Source: Emticicia sp. BO119 (GTDB taxonomy: Bacteria; Bacteroidota; Bacteroidia; Cytophagales; Spirosomataceae). From it: a stretch of DNA of 64,000 nt. The stretch covers positions 62,001 through 126,000 of the forward strand of contig NZ_JACETV010000003.1 of the NCBI RefSeq assembly GCF_013912375.1, written 5' to 3'. Positions 26,421 to 35,756 of the stretch are shown in pieces. A program made the position numbers and the translations under genes. The stretch's first letter is position 1, and every line of letters starts with the position of its first letter. The notes beneath the pieces were generated by a model. It was not told the DNA's origin. It did not search any database and saw only the letters and a program-made list of their open reading frames with translations.

Positions 26421-29069
26421 TTATTTGCCATTTTTATTGAAATTGAGGTCACAAACAATTCCGGCATAGATAATACGGGTAATTGGTGCAGACCCATAAA
26501 CCGTAATGGCGTTGGCGTTGGTAAGGTTTGTGCCTCCTACTTTGACAGTACTATGAATATCTTTCAGATAATAGTTCAACTGCGCATCTAAAGTGCCAAA
26601 AGCCTTGATTTCTCCCTCATCAAAAGGCATAAAATACATATAAGTGCTGCTCCAACGGTAATTAAGCGCGTATGAGAAGTTCTTTGTAATCAAACCGTTT
26701 GCGCCAATGTTAAACTTGTGCTCAGGAGTATTGAATCCGGCAATCAGGTCTTTAATATCTGAAATTTTAGCCCAGGTATAATTGCCATAGACACTTAGTT
26801 TACTATTCACCCGATAATCAAGGCTTATAAATGCCCCTTGTGTTGTAACGGGCTTATCAAAGTTAGCCCAGGTCTGAATGAACCTTCCTCTGGTGCGGTC
26901 GGGGGCTGTTTTTGACCAGTCGCCTGTTTTTTGCTGGAAATTTCCCTCAGGCATTTTGCCGTCTTCCCTTCCCTGGAAACGAACGATGCCTATAAAGCCA
27001 TTATATAAACTACGGTAGTAGCTCAGGTCTATCTGCAAATCTTTGGTTAGTAATCCTTTGTAGCCTAACTCCCAGCTATTCATTTTTTCAGGTGCCAGTT
27101 TTTTTACTTCATAAGGCTGTGTACCCGCTGAACTGAGACCTTTAAAACCGTTTTCGACGTTGCCTATCAATAAAATACTACCATAATCTAAGTAAATATA
27201 CTGGTCAAGCTGTGCAGGGGCCCTGAAAGCCGTGGCATAATTTGCTCTGAAATTATGACGACCCACTGAATAGACTGCCGAAATACGTGGCGAAAATCTG
27301 GAGCCAAAATTCTGGAAGAAATCTACCCTGCCTGCCGCAGCCAAGGTTAGTTTATCAGCTAAAAGTTTTTGCTGAATCTGCCCATAAACGCCTGATTCCC
27401 AATTGACAATGGCATTTCGCTTTTCTCCGGTCAAGGGTGAGAAATTACCATCAGAAAGCAATGTGCCGTTTGATTTCAAGAGGTAGGTACGATAAGCTCC
27501 GCCTACTACAATATCGGTTTTATTAAACTTAAACTCTCTTTGTGCCGAAAAATCTGTATAGCGGGCAGTATTGGTAAAAGCTGCGCCTTTTACCGTTGAA
27601 CCGTTGATTGATAAATCGCCTACTCCATTGGCTACCTTGTTTGTTATCTGTCCAAATTGCGAAGCAGAGGCCCCTGCGGCCGTCGGGCTTAGTTGCAGGT
27701 TTTGTGTAAGATTAAAGGCTAATTTAGCCGCATCCTGAACAGATTGCCCACCCTGAATGGCTGGTATGGAAAAACCGGTTGGAACGCCCCCGTTTATCTG
27801 GTCTGGTGTATAAACACCAGAGAGGGCGCCTCCACCAGAGCCATTGCCCCGTGCGGCAGCAAATATCTGATTCCATGCATTGAAATAATTAGCTGCAATA
27901 GTAGGGAATGACCCATTTTCAGGACCCGTCATACGCACATTCTGCAAGGCATTAGCTACCCCTCCTATCTCATAGGCCTTTCCCCCGTAGTCGAACATCG
28001 AATAAGCCCGGATAAACCAACGGTTATTTTTTATTTCAAATTTATGCAAATCATACTGCATTTCACGCCAGGCAAATCGGCTGGTACTCTGAAAAATACC
28101 ATTACCCATCGACCATCGATATTCATACGAAGCCTGTGTTCGGTCATTAATCCTGAAATGCAAAGACGGGTTCAGGCGTATGCTTCCTGCCTGAAAACTA
28201 TTGATATTAATAAACTTACTTCCGGCATTAGCCCCGATAATATCAGCCTCTTTGAAACCCGGCATATAAATGCGGTAGGGCTGGTTATTATTGTATTGAG
28301 TATATTTTGGGTCTGAGACTGTCAGGCCTACATCGCCAAAATAGTTGATTTTATTCCAGCCAAAAGGTGAGCCGTAGGCGTTATTAGCCGCATCAGACCC
28401 TGCCAGCCCTCCTGCCGTAACAGCTTTGATAGCGGCATCAGATTCGCCCAGAAACTCTTTACCTTGTGTAAAATTGGCATTGAGTTTAAAAGCGAAACGC
28501 TTACCAAATACCTGTGCGTATCTCATCTGTCCATCCATCAGGTTTCTGGAACCTCCCCGGACAGAAAGGGCTAATCCTTGATGCTTGAAAGGGTCCTTCG
28601 AGTGCATCAGTATCACGCCATTAAAAGCACCCGACCCATAAAGGGCAGAATTTGCTCCATAGATCACTTCAATATTGTCTATATCCAGATCGGGCGTACC
28701 CATCCAGTTGCCTCCATATAAAGAGGAGGTTGGCGACATAAAATCGACATAATCAGCTAATTGCAGGATACGCTCGGCTTTAGAGCTGTTGAATCCACGG
28801 GTGCTTAAGCTGGTTACAAACCAACTTGACTGACTCACATCTATTCCTTTGTAGCGCGATAAAGAAGAAATCAATTCAATACCCGGGGATTGCTGGAGTT
28901 GCAGGGCAGATACTTTGGTAACCGAAACAGGAGCTTTAAAAATACTTTCTTCAATTCTTGATGCCGATACCACTACTTCATTCAACGCTTTGGCACTATC
29001 TGCCGGGTTTTCCTGTGCCCATGCCCAATGCGTGGCTAAACAAGCAATTAAGTAAAGCTTTCTTTTCAT
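26421..29069 (-). CDS. TonB-dependent outer membrane receptor
   Basis: An 882-residue receptor with a signal peptide (MKRKLYLIACLATHWAWAQ). The plug domain spans about residues 28-150: LNEVVVSASRIEESIFKAPV opens it, and IDNIEVIYGANSALYGSGAF is the conserved closing part. A 22-strand barrel then runs to the C terminus, ending in an aromatic-poor strand. It lacks the N-terminal carboxypeptidase-like beta-sandwich of SusC-type receptors, so it resembles siderophore, vitamin or peptide receptors more than polysaccharide ones. No SusD-like partner is next to it. Substrate unknown. A MITE occupies most of the space between its start and the upstream LytTR regulator. Confidence 0.9.
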   Translation of the reverse strand: MKRKLYLIACLATHWAWAQENPADSAKALNEVVVSASRIEESIFKAPVSVTKVSALQLQQSPGIELISSLSRYKGIDVSQSSWFVTSLSTRGFNSSKAERILQLADYVDFMSPTSSLYGGNWMGTPDLDIDNIEVIYGANSALYGSGAFNGVILMHSKDPFKHQGLALSVRGGSRNLMDGQMRYAQVFGKRFAFKLNANFTQGKEFLGESDAAIKAVTAGGLAGSDAANNAYGSPFGWNKINYFGDVGLTVSDPKYTQYNNNQPYRIYMPGFKEADIIGANAGSKFININSFQAGSIRLNPSLHFRINDRTQASYEYRWSMGNGIFQSTSRFAWREMQYDLHKFEIKNNRWFIRAYSMFDYGGKAYEIGGVANALQNVRMTGPENGSFPTIAANYFNAWNQIFAAARGNGSGGGALSGVYTPDQINGGVPTGFSIPAIQGGQSVQDAAKLAFNLTQNLQLSPTAAGASASQFGQITNKVANGVGDLSINGSTVKGAAFTNTARYTDFSAQREFKFNKTDIVVGGAYRTYLLKSNGTLLSDGNFSPLTGEKRNAIVNWESGVYGQIQQKLLADKLTLAAAGRVDFFQNFGSRFSPRISAVYSVGRHNFRANYATAFRAPAQLDQYIYLDYGSILLIGNVENGFKGLSSAGTQPYEVKKLAPEKMNSWELGYKGLLTKDLQIDLSYYRSLYNGFIGIVRFQGREDGKMPEGNFQQKTGDWSKTAPDRTRGRFIQTWANFDKPVTTQGAFISLDYRVNSKLSVYGNYTWAKISDIKDLIAGFNTPEHKFNIGANGLITKNFSYALNYRWSSTYMYFMPFDEGEIKAFGTLDAQLNYYLKDIHSTVKVGGTNLTNANAITVYGSAPITRIIYAGIVCDLNFNKNGK

Positions 29070-29092
29070 GATTTTCTTTAGTTTTATAGTAA

Positions 29093-29253
29093 GAGTATGT
29101 TTAAAAATTATGATTCGACCTACAAAGCCATCTTTTTCCGCTACACTGCGTTGTATTTTTTCGATGTAGCTGCTGGCTACATCTGCAAAATACGCCTTGC
29201 TTTGCAGAAAAATCTGTGCTTTTCGGTCAGAATAACAAAATTTAAACCTACTC
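29093..29253. mobile_element. MITE with IS5/IS1031-like ends and TAA target duplication
   Basis: A 161-bp non-coding element. Its ends GAGTATGTTTAAA (29093-29105) and TTTAAACCTACTC (29241-29253) are inverted repeats matching at 12 of 13 positions. It is flanked by TAA on both sides (29090-29092 and 29254-29256), the TNA-type 3-bp duplication known for IS5-group elements. The interior is a full-length imperfect palindrome centred on 29173, with a perfect 8-bp hairpin GATGTAGC/GCTACATC at the tip. There is no transposase inside, so it must have been mobilised in trans. Confidence 0.75.
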
Positions 29254-29266
29254 TAATGGTTTTGTT

Positions 29267-30010
29267 TTATCCTTCAATCCATTTTCTGAACTGTGCTGCG
29301 TTTTCCTGACTTATACTCACTTCAGCCTTTGACAGATGCATTAATTCTAAAGCTATTTTCCCTTTAAATGAGGGTTTAAAGCTCCTGATAGCATCTATAC
29401 TTACAATAAATTTCCGGTTCACTCTGAAAAACTGCCGGTTGGGTAATTCCAACTCCAGTTCGCTCAGGTTCTTTTCTATAATGTATCGTTCTCCGGTTTT
29501 ATCAATCAGAAAAACCACCCTTGATTCGGTATAAATAAATGCTACTTCATCGGTTTTCATAACATAATAATTCGTACCTTTCTTCACAGTCAACCGGTCT
29601 TTGGCTGAAAACCCTTTATAATCGGGGCGTGTTTTTATAACCGCCTGCAAAAAGTGCTTGCCAAGTGTCTCGTACTTATCCAATACCCTCATTACTTCGG
29701 TCTTTTCAATGGGTTTTCTTAAATAATCTATGGCATTAAGGGGCATTGCCTGCGACCAGTATTTATCATAAGCCGACATAAAAACTACCGGAAACGCTAC
29801 ATTTATTTGCTGAAAGATTTCAAAACTCAGTCCGTCTGCCAGTTCTACTTCAAAAAAACCCAGACTTATCCCATCGTTCACGGCCAACTCAGCCAGAGTT
29901 TGCTGAATACTCTGGCAATGAATCAGGTCTGACATCGGATAATATTCAGCTAATACCTCAGCTATCAGCTTGAAATTATCTTCTGTTTTTTCTACAATCA
30001 GAATAGTCAT
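29267..30010 (-). CDS. LytTR-family response regulator with degenerate receiver
   Basis: A 247-residue protein with an N-terminal receiver-like domain (about 1-120) and a C-terminal LytTR DNA-binding domain (about 140-245; KGTNYYVMKTDEVAFIYTES, then NRKFIVSIDAI). The receiver keeps the switch Ser (FMSAYDKY) and the Lys (YLRKPIEK), but the phospho-acceptor Asp is replaced by Glu54 in LGFFEVELADG, and the usual acidic pair near residue 7 is Glu-Lys. It may therefore be constitutively active or controlled without phosphorylation. No kinase gene is adjacent. It is upstream of, and co-directional with, the TonB receptor gene, which may be its target. Confidence 0.85.
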   Translation of the reverse strand: MTILIVEKTEDNFKLIAEVLAEYYPMSDLIHCQSIQQTLAELAVNDGISLGFFEVELADGLSFEIFQQINVAFPVVFMSAYDKYWSQAMPLNAIDYLRKPIEKTEVMRVLDKYETLGKHFLQAVIKTRPDYKGFSAKDRLTVKKGTNYYVMKTDEVAFIYTESRVVFLIDKTGERYIIEKNLSELELELPNRQFFRVNRKFIVSIDAIRSFKPSFKGKIALELMHLSKAEVSISQENAAQFRKWIEG

Positions 30011-30250
30011 TGGCTATTTCGGGGTCGTGATTTCCACTTTCAGGCAAAATATCTCGGTCTTGGCGAAAAAAAATTTGCGTTGCAAAATTACAGAGAACAA
30101 ATTAGAATAATGCGAAAGCGGCAATTTCCTTCCACATTTGCCTGATTATCTCCCATCTGAAAGCAAAATCATAAAATATAGTTTCTATAATTAAGCCAAA
30201 AGTATTAATTTAGAAGTTTATGAAAACACCCAACATTACTCTGAATTAGA

Positions 30251-30643
30251 ATGAAAACCATCACAATTAATGACGAAACTGCTGTCGGCAAAATCCTCAA
30301 TCAGATTGAGATAGAAGTCAGAAATGAAACAATTACCGTCAGGGATTTAATTAAAGCCCGCATCTACACCGAAGTAGAAGCCTATAACCAGAAACCTGAC
30401 AACCGCTTCTTCGGGCTTATTCAACCAACTATGATAGAAGCTATATTAAACAATTCTGAAACAAAGCAAAAGCGGCAGATAGATGCCGAAAAACAGTTTT
30501 ATATTGCTTTAGATGCCTTTACCAAAAACGGCTTTTTTCTACTGGTTGACAATTACCAACCTGATAGCCTTGATGAAGAAATACTTCTTACTGATAGCAC
30601 CACAGTAAGTTTTATTAAATTAACCCCATTGGTTGGAGGCTGA
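30251..30643 (+). CDS. Hypothetical partner of DUF4132 protein (130 aa)
   Basis: A 130-residue soluble protein, acidic and without signal peptide or membrane segment. The N terminus is KTITINDETAVGKILNQIEI, a beta-grasp-like start with an ITVRDLIKARI strand-helix; the C-terminal part ends in VSFIKLTPLVGG. I do not recognise a named domain. It lies 36 bp upstream of the DUF4132 gene on the same strand, indicating one transcript, and the two probably act together. The ATG at 30251 is the only good start. Confidence 0.7.
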   Translation: MKTITINDETAVGKILNQIEIEVRNETITVRDLIKARIYTEVEAYNQKPDNRFFGLIQPTMIEAILNNSETKQKRQIDAEKQFYIALDAFTKNGFFLLVDNYQPDSLDEEILLTDSTTVSFIKLTPLVGG

Positions 30644-30679
30644 AAAATACACACCTCTTAAACCAAAAATAACAAGTCT

Positions 30680-33187
30680 GTGAACACTACAACTCCCCAA
30701 TCCAGAAAGCCGATAAGTGGTTTATCTGGCGACGAATTTGAGACGGCAAGGGCTATCTTTGTTACAATTGCAGAAGAACTAAAAACTGCGTATGAAGATA
30801 GCTGGCGTTATCGGTTAGAAAATACTACTTCTTCTGAAAGATTAAAAACTGAAAGCCTTGAAACAAAGAAAAATCTATGCTTGTACTGTACTTTTCTTTT
30901 GTTTTCTTATCAACAATTTATTAATAGGGTAGATTATGAAACAATGTCTGCCGCCTCTCAATTGCTATCCCATTTGCTAAAATCTAAAAATGGTTTAGCT
31001 GAAAAAGAGTTGTTACATATTCTTCATCAGATTGCCGGACTATCCAGAGAATCCTATGATAATTTCGCATATTTCCCACATCTTCTTTTTTTGACTTATA
31101 TAGAAAAATACGGGAAGACAAATCCATTGTCGGAGGAACTCAAAGAGGCGGTTTTTTCTTTGAAAAGACCGAATAATCAATATGACAATAAAGCGATTAA
31201 TGCATTAGTCAAAAAAATAGGGGCTCCACCCAAAGAATTTTCTCTTAACCAGTATATTGTTAATAAAGACTCTGTTGGTAATTATCTGTTTAGTTATTTT
31301 AAGAATCTATCATCTCAAAAGCAGGAGTTATTAATTAATCTGTCTAAAGAATCCGATAAATCAGTTCCGACAAAGAAATGGGCTACAATTATTAACCCTA
31401 TTATTGATAAAATCGGTAAAACTGAAATAATAGAACTTGGTTTGGCAGTTTTTGATATAACCATTGAACTTTTACAAACGCTTCATAAAACCAATCCTCA
31501 CACTTTATGGAGTTTGCATCAGGAAGGAGCAGGATATTATGATAGCTCAAAACATGATAAATGGTTTTTTGATAAAAATGAAGATATTTTAAGAGGCCTT
31601 GCATGGATAAGTGCTTATTTAGAATCTCCGGCTTATGCTGATAAATTAGTTGAATTGTGTATAGCTGCTTATAAAAAGAAACCAGAAATAGGGGCTTTAC
31701 TTCCTCGTCTGGGAAATGCCTGTATTTTTGGGCTCTCACAATTGCCTTATAAAGAAGGCTCAGCTTATCTGACAGTTCTTAATCAGAAAATAAAAAATAC
31801 CAACGGGAATAAGGTAATCAATAGCCGTTTGGCTGAAATGGCGGCAAAGTCAAATAAAACGAAAGATGAGATAGAAGACGAAGGTGTACCCGATTTTGGT
31901 TTGAATAGTGATGGTATATTGGTAGAACAATTCGGCTCTTATGAAGCCCGACTTAAAGTAAAAGCATCAGGCAAAACTGAAATTGAATGGAGTAAAGGAG
32001 GTAAAGCACAGAAATCTGTGCCTGCTGAGGTTAAAAATTCTTATCCGAACGAATTAAAGTTATTTCAGCAAAAGGTTAAGAAAATTGGTGAGACCATCGC
32101 TGCGCAAAGTACCAGAATCGAAAGTTTCTTCCTGAAAAACCGTAGTTGGAATTACGCCAACTGGCAGGAAACATTTCTGAAAAATGGCTTATTTAAAGTC
32201 ATAGTAAGCCCCTTAATATGGGCATTTGAAAAGGACAATAAAAAATCCGTTGGCATTTATCTCAATGATGAATGGGTTGATAATGAAGAGAATGTTATTG
32301 CATGGATTGATGATTCAACTCAGGTACAGCTATGGCATCCGCTTGGTTATGAGGCAGAGTTCACCCTATTATGGCGTAATTTACTGGAAAAGCATCAGAT
32401 CATTCAACCATTTAAACAGGCTTTCAGAGAACTCTATCTTCTTACAGAGGCAGAAATCCGAACCCAAACTTACTCTAACCGCTTTGCAGCACATATTCTC
32501 AAAAATTATCAATTTGGTGCTTTATTGAAAACCAGAAGATGGGGTGGTTATAATCAGTTCCATGATGGAGGATTACCTGAGATACATCTCAAAGACTGGA
32601 ATCTGAGAGTTCAGTTCTGGGTAGATTTTGTAAATGAGGCAAATCATGGGAATGACTATATTTCTACCGATCAGGTGAGGTTCTGCAATAATCATGGTGC
32701 TATCAATTTAGCTGATGTACCGCCCATTGTCTTCTCTGAAATGATGCGGGATGTTGATTTATTCGTAGGCGTATGCAGCATTGGTAATGACCCCAACTGG
32801 ATTGACGGAGGTAATAGATTTGGAAATAATTACTGGCAAACTTATTCTTTCGGCGATTTAGGCGAACTGGCTAAAACACGTAAACAAGTGCTTGAACGCC
32901 TTATACCAAGGCTTAAAATAGCTAAAGTCGTAGAAATAACAGGCAATTTTCTGGTTGTAAAAGGGAAGCTGCGCACTTATAAAATTCATGTAGGTTCAGG
33001 CAATATATTAATGACCCCAAACGACCACTATCTGTGCATAGTACCAGATAGAAACCCAAGTGCAACAGATAAACTTTTTTTACCATTTGAGGGAGATGCA
33101 GTACTTTCTATCATTTTAAGCAAGGCCTTTTTATTGGCAAATGATGATAAGATAACCGACCCGACCATCACAAGACAGATTAAGTAA
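30680..33187 (+). CDS. DUF4132 domain protein (MolR/YehI-like)
   Basis: An 835-residue cytoplasmic protein starting at a GTG codon. Residues 1-370 are mostly helical, without recognised domains. DUF4132 spans about 375-590: LAEMAAKSNKTKDEIEDEGV, then PDFGLNSDGILVEQFGSYEA and IESFFLKNRSWNYANWQETF are the characteristic landmarks. The C-terminal 120 residues (IPRLKIAKVVEITGNFLVVK, then KIHVGSGNILM) match the segment often annotated as DUF7737. E. coli relatives are YehI and MolR; no biochemical activity is established. It is paired with the 130-aa gene just upstream. No nuclease, kinase or NTPase motif was found in it. Confidence 0.8.
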   Translation: MNTTTPQSRKPISGLSGDEFETARAIFVTIAEELKTAYEDSWRYRLENTTSSERLKTESLETKKNLCLYCTFLLFSYQQFINRVDYETMSAASQLLSHLLKSKNGLAEKELLHILHQIAGLSRESYDNFAYFPHLLFLTYIEKYGKTNPLSEELKEAVFSLKRPNNQYDNKAINALVKKIGAPPKEFSLNQYIVNKDSVGNYLFSYFKNLSSQKQELLINLSKESDKSVPTKKWATIINPIIDKIGKTEIIELGLAVFDITIELLQTLHKTNPHTLWSLHQEGAGYYDSSKHDKWFFDKNEDILRGLAWISAYLESPAYADKLVELCIAAYKKKPEIGALLPRLGNACIFGLSQLPYKEGSAYLTVLNQKIKNTNGNKVINSRLAEMAAKSNKTKDEIEDEGVPDFGLNSDGILVEQFGSYEARLKVKASGKTEIEWSKGGKAQKSVPAEVKNSYPNELKLFQQKVKKIGETIAAQSTRIESFFLKNRSWNYANWQETFLKNGLFKVIVSPLIWAFEKDNKKSVGIYLNDEWVDNEENVIAWIDDSTQVQLWHPLGYEAEFTLLWRNLLEKHQIIQPFKQAFRELYLLTEAEIRTQTYSNRFAAHILKNYQFGALLKTRRWGGYNQFHDGGLPEIHLKDWNLRVQFWVDFVNEANHGNDYISTDQVRFCNNHGAINLADVPPIVFSEMMRDVDLFVGVCSIGNDPNWIDGGNRFGNNYWQTYSFGDLGELAKTRKQVLERLIPRLKIAKVVEITGNFLVVKGKLRTYKIHVGSGNILMTPNDHYLCIVPDRNPSATDKLFLPFEGDAVLSIILSKAFLLANDDKITDPTITRQIK

Positions 33188-33329
33188 AATCTATCTCACC
33201 TTTAAAAGTTGCTATTTTTATGCCGTATTCAAACAATAACTTTTCCAGACAGAATGCTTAAAATAAACCCGATTTTCCTTGTTCCGTATTCGTTTGGGTC
33301 TGAAATTCGCCTCATCTAACATAGGTTTT

Positions 33330-34700
33330 ATGAACACTGAAATACTCTCCCGAATACAGTTTGCATTCACCATCGCTTTTCATTATATATATCCTCCTTT
33401 AAGTATCGGTTTAGGTGTTGTTATGGTTATAATGGAGGGCCTTTACCTCCGCACCCGCAAGCCAATATACGAACAAATGACCCGTTTCTGGATACGCATC
33501 TTTGCCCTGATTTTCGGGATTGGCGTAGCCACAGGTATAGTCATGGAATTTGAATTTGGTACTAACTGGGCTGTTTATTCACGTTATGTCGGTGATATTT
33601 TTGGCAGTGCTTTAGCAGCAGAAGGTATTTTTGCATTTGCACTTGAATCAGGCTTTTTAGGAATCCTGATTTTTGGGTGGAATCGGGTAAGCCCACGTGT
33701 GCATTTCTTCGCAACATTGATGGTTGCCCTGGGTTCTATGTTTTCAGCTATCTGGATTGTGGTGGCTAATTCATGGCAGCAAACTCCTGCGGGCTATAGA
33801 ATTGAGGGTGAGGGCATGAAAGCCCGGGCGGTTATTACCGACTTCTGGGAAATGGTCTTTAATCCTTCCAGTATAGACAGGCTTTCCCACGTAATTATCG
33901 GTGCATTTCTGGCAGGTTCGTTCTTAGTGCTGAGTGTCAATGCTTATTATATTTTACGTAACAGGCATTTAGCTATAGCCAAATCAGGCTTTAAGATTGC
34001 TTTGGTAGTAGCTACAGTTTCTGCTTTAATGCAATTGTTTACGGGGCATCGCTCGGCAGATATAGTAGCCCGACACCAGCCTGCCAAATTAGCGGCCTTT
34101 GAGGGTCATTATGATTCGCTGGCTGTGGCAGATATGTATCTGATGGGTTGGGTTGATAATAAAACCCAGAAAGTAACAGGCATCAGTATCCCTGCCGGGC
34201 TGAGCTTTCTGATTCACCAGGATTTTAAAGCCCCTGTTCGGGGGTTGAATGCTTTCAAAAAAGAAGATCGGCCATCGGGTGTCAATTTTGTTTTTCAGAC
34301 ATATCATTTAATGGTGGCTATCGGTATTACTTTAATCGGACTTACAACACTGGCTTCTTTTCTATGGTGGCGGGGAAAACTATTTGAGCAGCGATGGTTA
34401 CTCCACATTTTTGCATGGGCTGTTCTATTGCCTCAGGCGGCAAATCAGTTGGGTTGGTATTCGGCTGAGGTAGGGCGGCAACCCTGGGTTGTGTATAATT
34501 TACTACGGACTTCCGATGCGCTGTCGCAATCACTTAAAGCTGAACAGGTGATATTCTCTCTGATAATGTTTACCTGGGTCTATGCCTTGCTATTTGTTTT
34601 GTTTCTGTATTTACTTAATAAAAAAATAAAGCATGGGTTTATGGGCTACGACGAAATGATTCCTGAATATTCAAAACGTGATAACCCCCTGCTGAAATAA
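33330..34700 (+). CDS. cydA: Cytochrome bd ubiquinol oxidase subunit I
   Basis: A 456-residue membrane protein starting at the ATG at 33330; the 17 extra codons of an upstream start are not conserved in this family. It oxidises quinol and carries hemes b558, b595 and d. His18 (AFHYIYPPLSIG) corresponds to the heme ligand at E. coli His19, SHVIIGAFLAGSF carries the next ligand His, and GRQPWVVYNLL is the conserved C-terminal motif. The quinol-binding loop after KLAAFEGHYDS is about 80 residues, the short form, without the long insertion of E. coli. It overlaps cydB by one base (TAATG). Confidence 0.95.
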   Translation: MNTEILSRIQFAFTIAFHYIYPPLSIGLGVVMVIMEGLYLRTRKPIYEQMTRFWIRIFALIFGIGVATGIVMEFEFGTNWAVYSRYVGDIFGSALAAEGIFAFALESGFLGILIFGWNRVSPRVHFFATLMVALGSMFSAIWIVVANSWQQTPAGYRIEGEGMKARAVITDFWEMVFNPSSIDRLSHVIIGAFLAGSFLVLSVNAYYILRNRHLAIAKSGFKIALVVATVSALMQLFTGHRSADIVARHQPAKLAAFEGHYDSLAVADMYLMGWVDNKTQKVTGISIPAGLSFLIHQDFKAPVRGLNAFKKEDRPSGVNFVFQTYHLMVAIGITLIGLTTLASFLWWRGKLFEQRWLLHIFAWAVLLPQAANQLGWYSAEVGRQPWVVYNLLRTSDALSQSLKAEQVIFSLIMFTWVYALLFVLFLYLLNKKIKHGFMGYDEMIPEYSKRDNPLLK

Positions 34701-35734
34701 TGGAAACAATACTCGGACTCAACCTGGCCACCTGGTGGTTTTTAGTCATTGGTGGCGTATTCAGTGGATATGCCATCTTAGATGGTTTTGATTTGGGCGC
34801 AGGTGCCTTGCATCTGTTTTTCAATAAAGAAGAAAGCCGCCGCAAAGCACTCAATGCCATTGGCCCTGTGTGGGATGGTAACGAGGTATGGCTTGTAATT
34901 GGCGGCGGGGCACTGTTTGCGGGTTTTCCGGTGGTTTATGCCACTATTTTCTCTGCATTTTACGAGCCCTTTATGGTATTTCTGATTACGCTTATTTTCA
35001 GGGCTATTTCTATTGAGTTCCGCTCAAAAGAACCTATGCTCTGGTGGCGCAAAGGCTGGGATATCAGCTATAGTGTATCGAGTATTATCCTTACGTTATC
35101 ACTGGGGCTTATTCTCGGTAATATCATTCAAGGCATAGCTCTCGACCAGAATTTTATTTACAAAGGTACCTTGGCTGATTTCTTCAACCCTTACGCCGTA
35201 TTGATAGCCTTTACAACGCTATCTTTATTTATGATGCATGGGGCAATTTATCTGGTAATGAAAACCGAAAACAGACTTTATGCCAAGCTGACAATCATTG
35301 TAAAGAATACTACTATTTTTTTTGTGGTGATGTTCAGCATTACATCGGTTATAACCTTGTTGTTTGTACCACACATGGCCGAGCGTTATGAAGAAGTTCC
35401 GTATATGTTTGCCTTTCCGGTTTTAGCCATTTTAGCCGTAGTTAATATCACCCGTCAGATTGCCAAACGCAAATACCGTTATGCCTTCATGTCATCAGCT
35501 GTTGTAACTGCCTTGCTCATGGTACTGGTAGCAGTGGGGCTTTTTCCGAACATTATTTTATCAAGCATCAATTCTGCATACAGTATTACCGTTCATAACG
35601 GTTCTTCTACTGATAAATCTTTAAAAATTATCCTTTTGTTTGCCGTGATAGGTGTGCCGATTGTTGCTACTTATACTACCTTTGTTTTCTGGACGTTCAG
35701 AGGGAAGGTAAAATTAGACGATGCAAGTTATTAA
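34700..35734 (+). CDS. cydB: Cytochrome bd ubiquinol oxidase subunit II
   Basis: A 344-residue protein with eight or nine membrane helices. The N terminus LATWWFLVIGGVFSGYAILD and the GPVWDGNEVWLVIGGGALFA segment (about residues 54-73) are strong family signatures. It completes the bd oxidase, which reduces O2 with high affinity and contributes to microaerobic growth and stress tolerance. Stop/start overlap with cydA means translational coupling. No cydX-type small subunit or cydDC transporter is visible nearby. Confidence 0.95.
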   Translation: METILGLNLATWWFLVIGGVFSGYAILDGFDLGAGALHLFFNKEESRRKALNAIGPVWDGNEVWLVIGGGALFAGFPVVYATIFSAFYEPFMVFLITLIFRAISIEFRSKEPMLWWRKGWDISYSVSSIILTLSLGLILGNIIQGIALDQNFIYKGTLADFFNPYAVLIAFTTLSLFMMHGAIYLVMKTENRLYAKLTIIVKNTTIFFVVMFSITSVITLLFVPHMAERYEEVPYMFAFPVLAILAVVNITRQIAKRKYRYAFMSSAVVTALLMVLVAVGLFPNIILSSINSAYSITVHNGSSTDKSLKIILLFAVIGVPIVATYTTFVFWTFRGKVKLDDASY

Positions 35735-35756
35735 TCACCATTTAAATGTGTAAACT

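Noticed and set aside
30251-33187. Anti-phage defence system
   Set aside because: Neither protein has nuclease, NTPase, helicase or pore motifs, and there are no mobile-element or defence-gene neighbours; the module is reported as uncharacterised instead.
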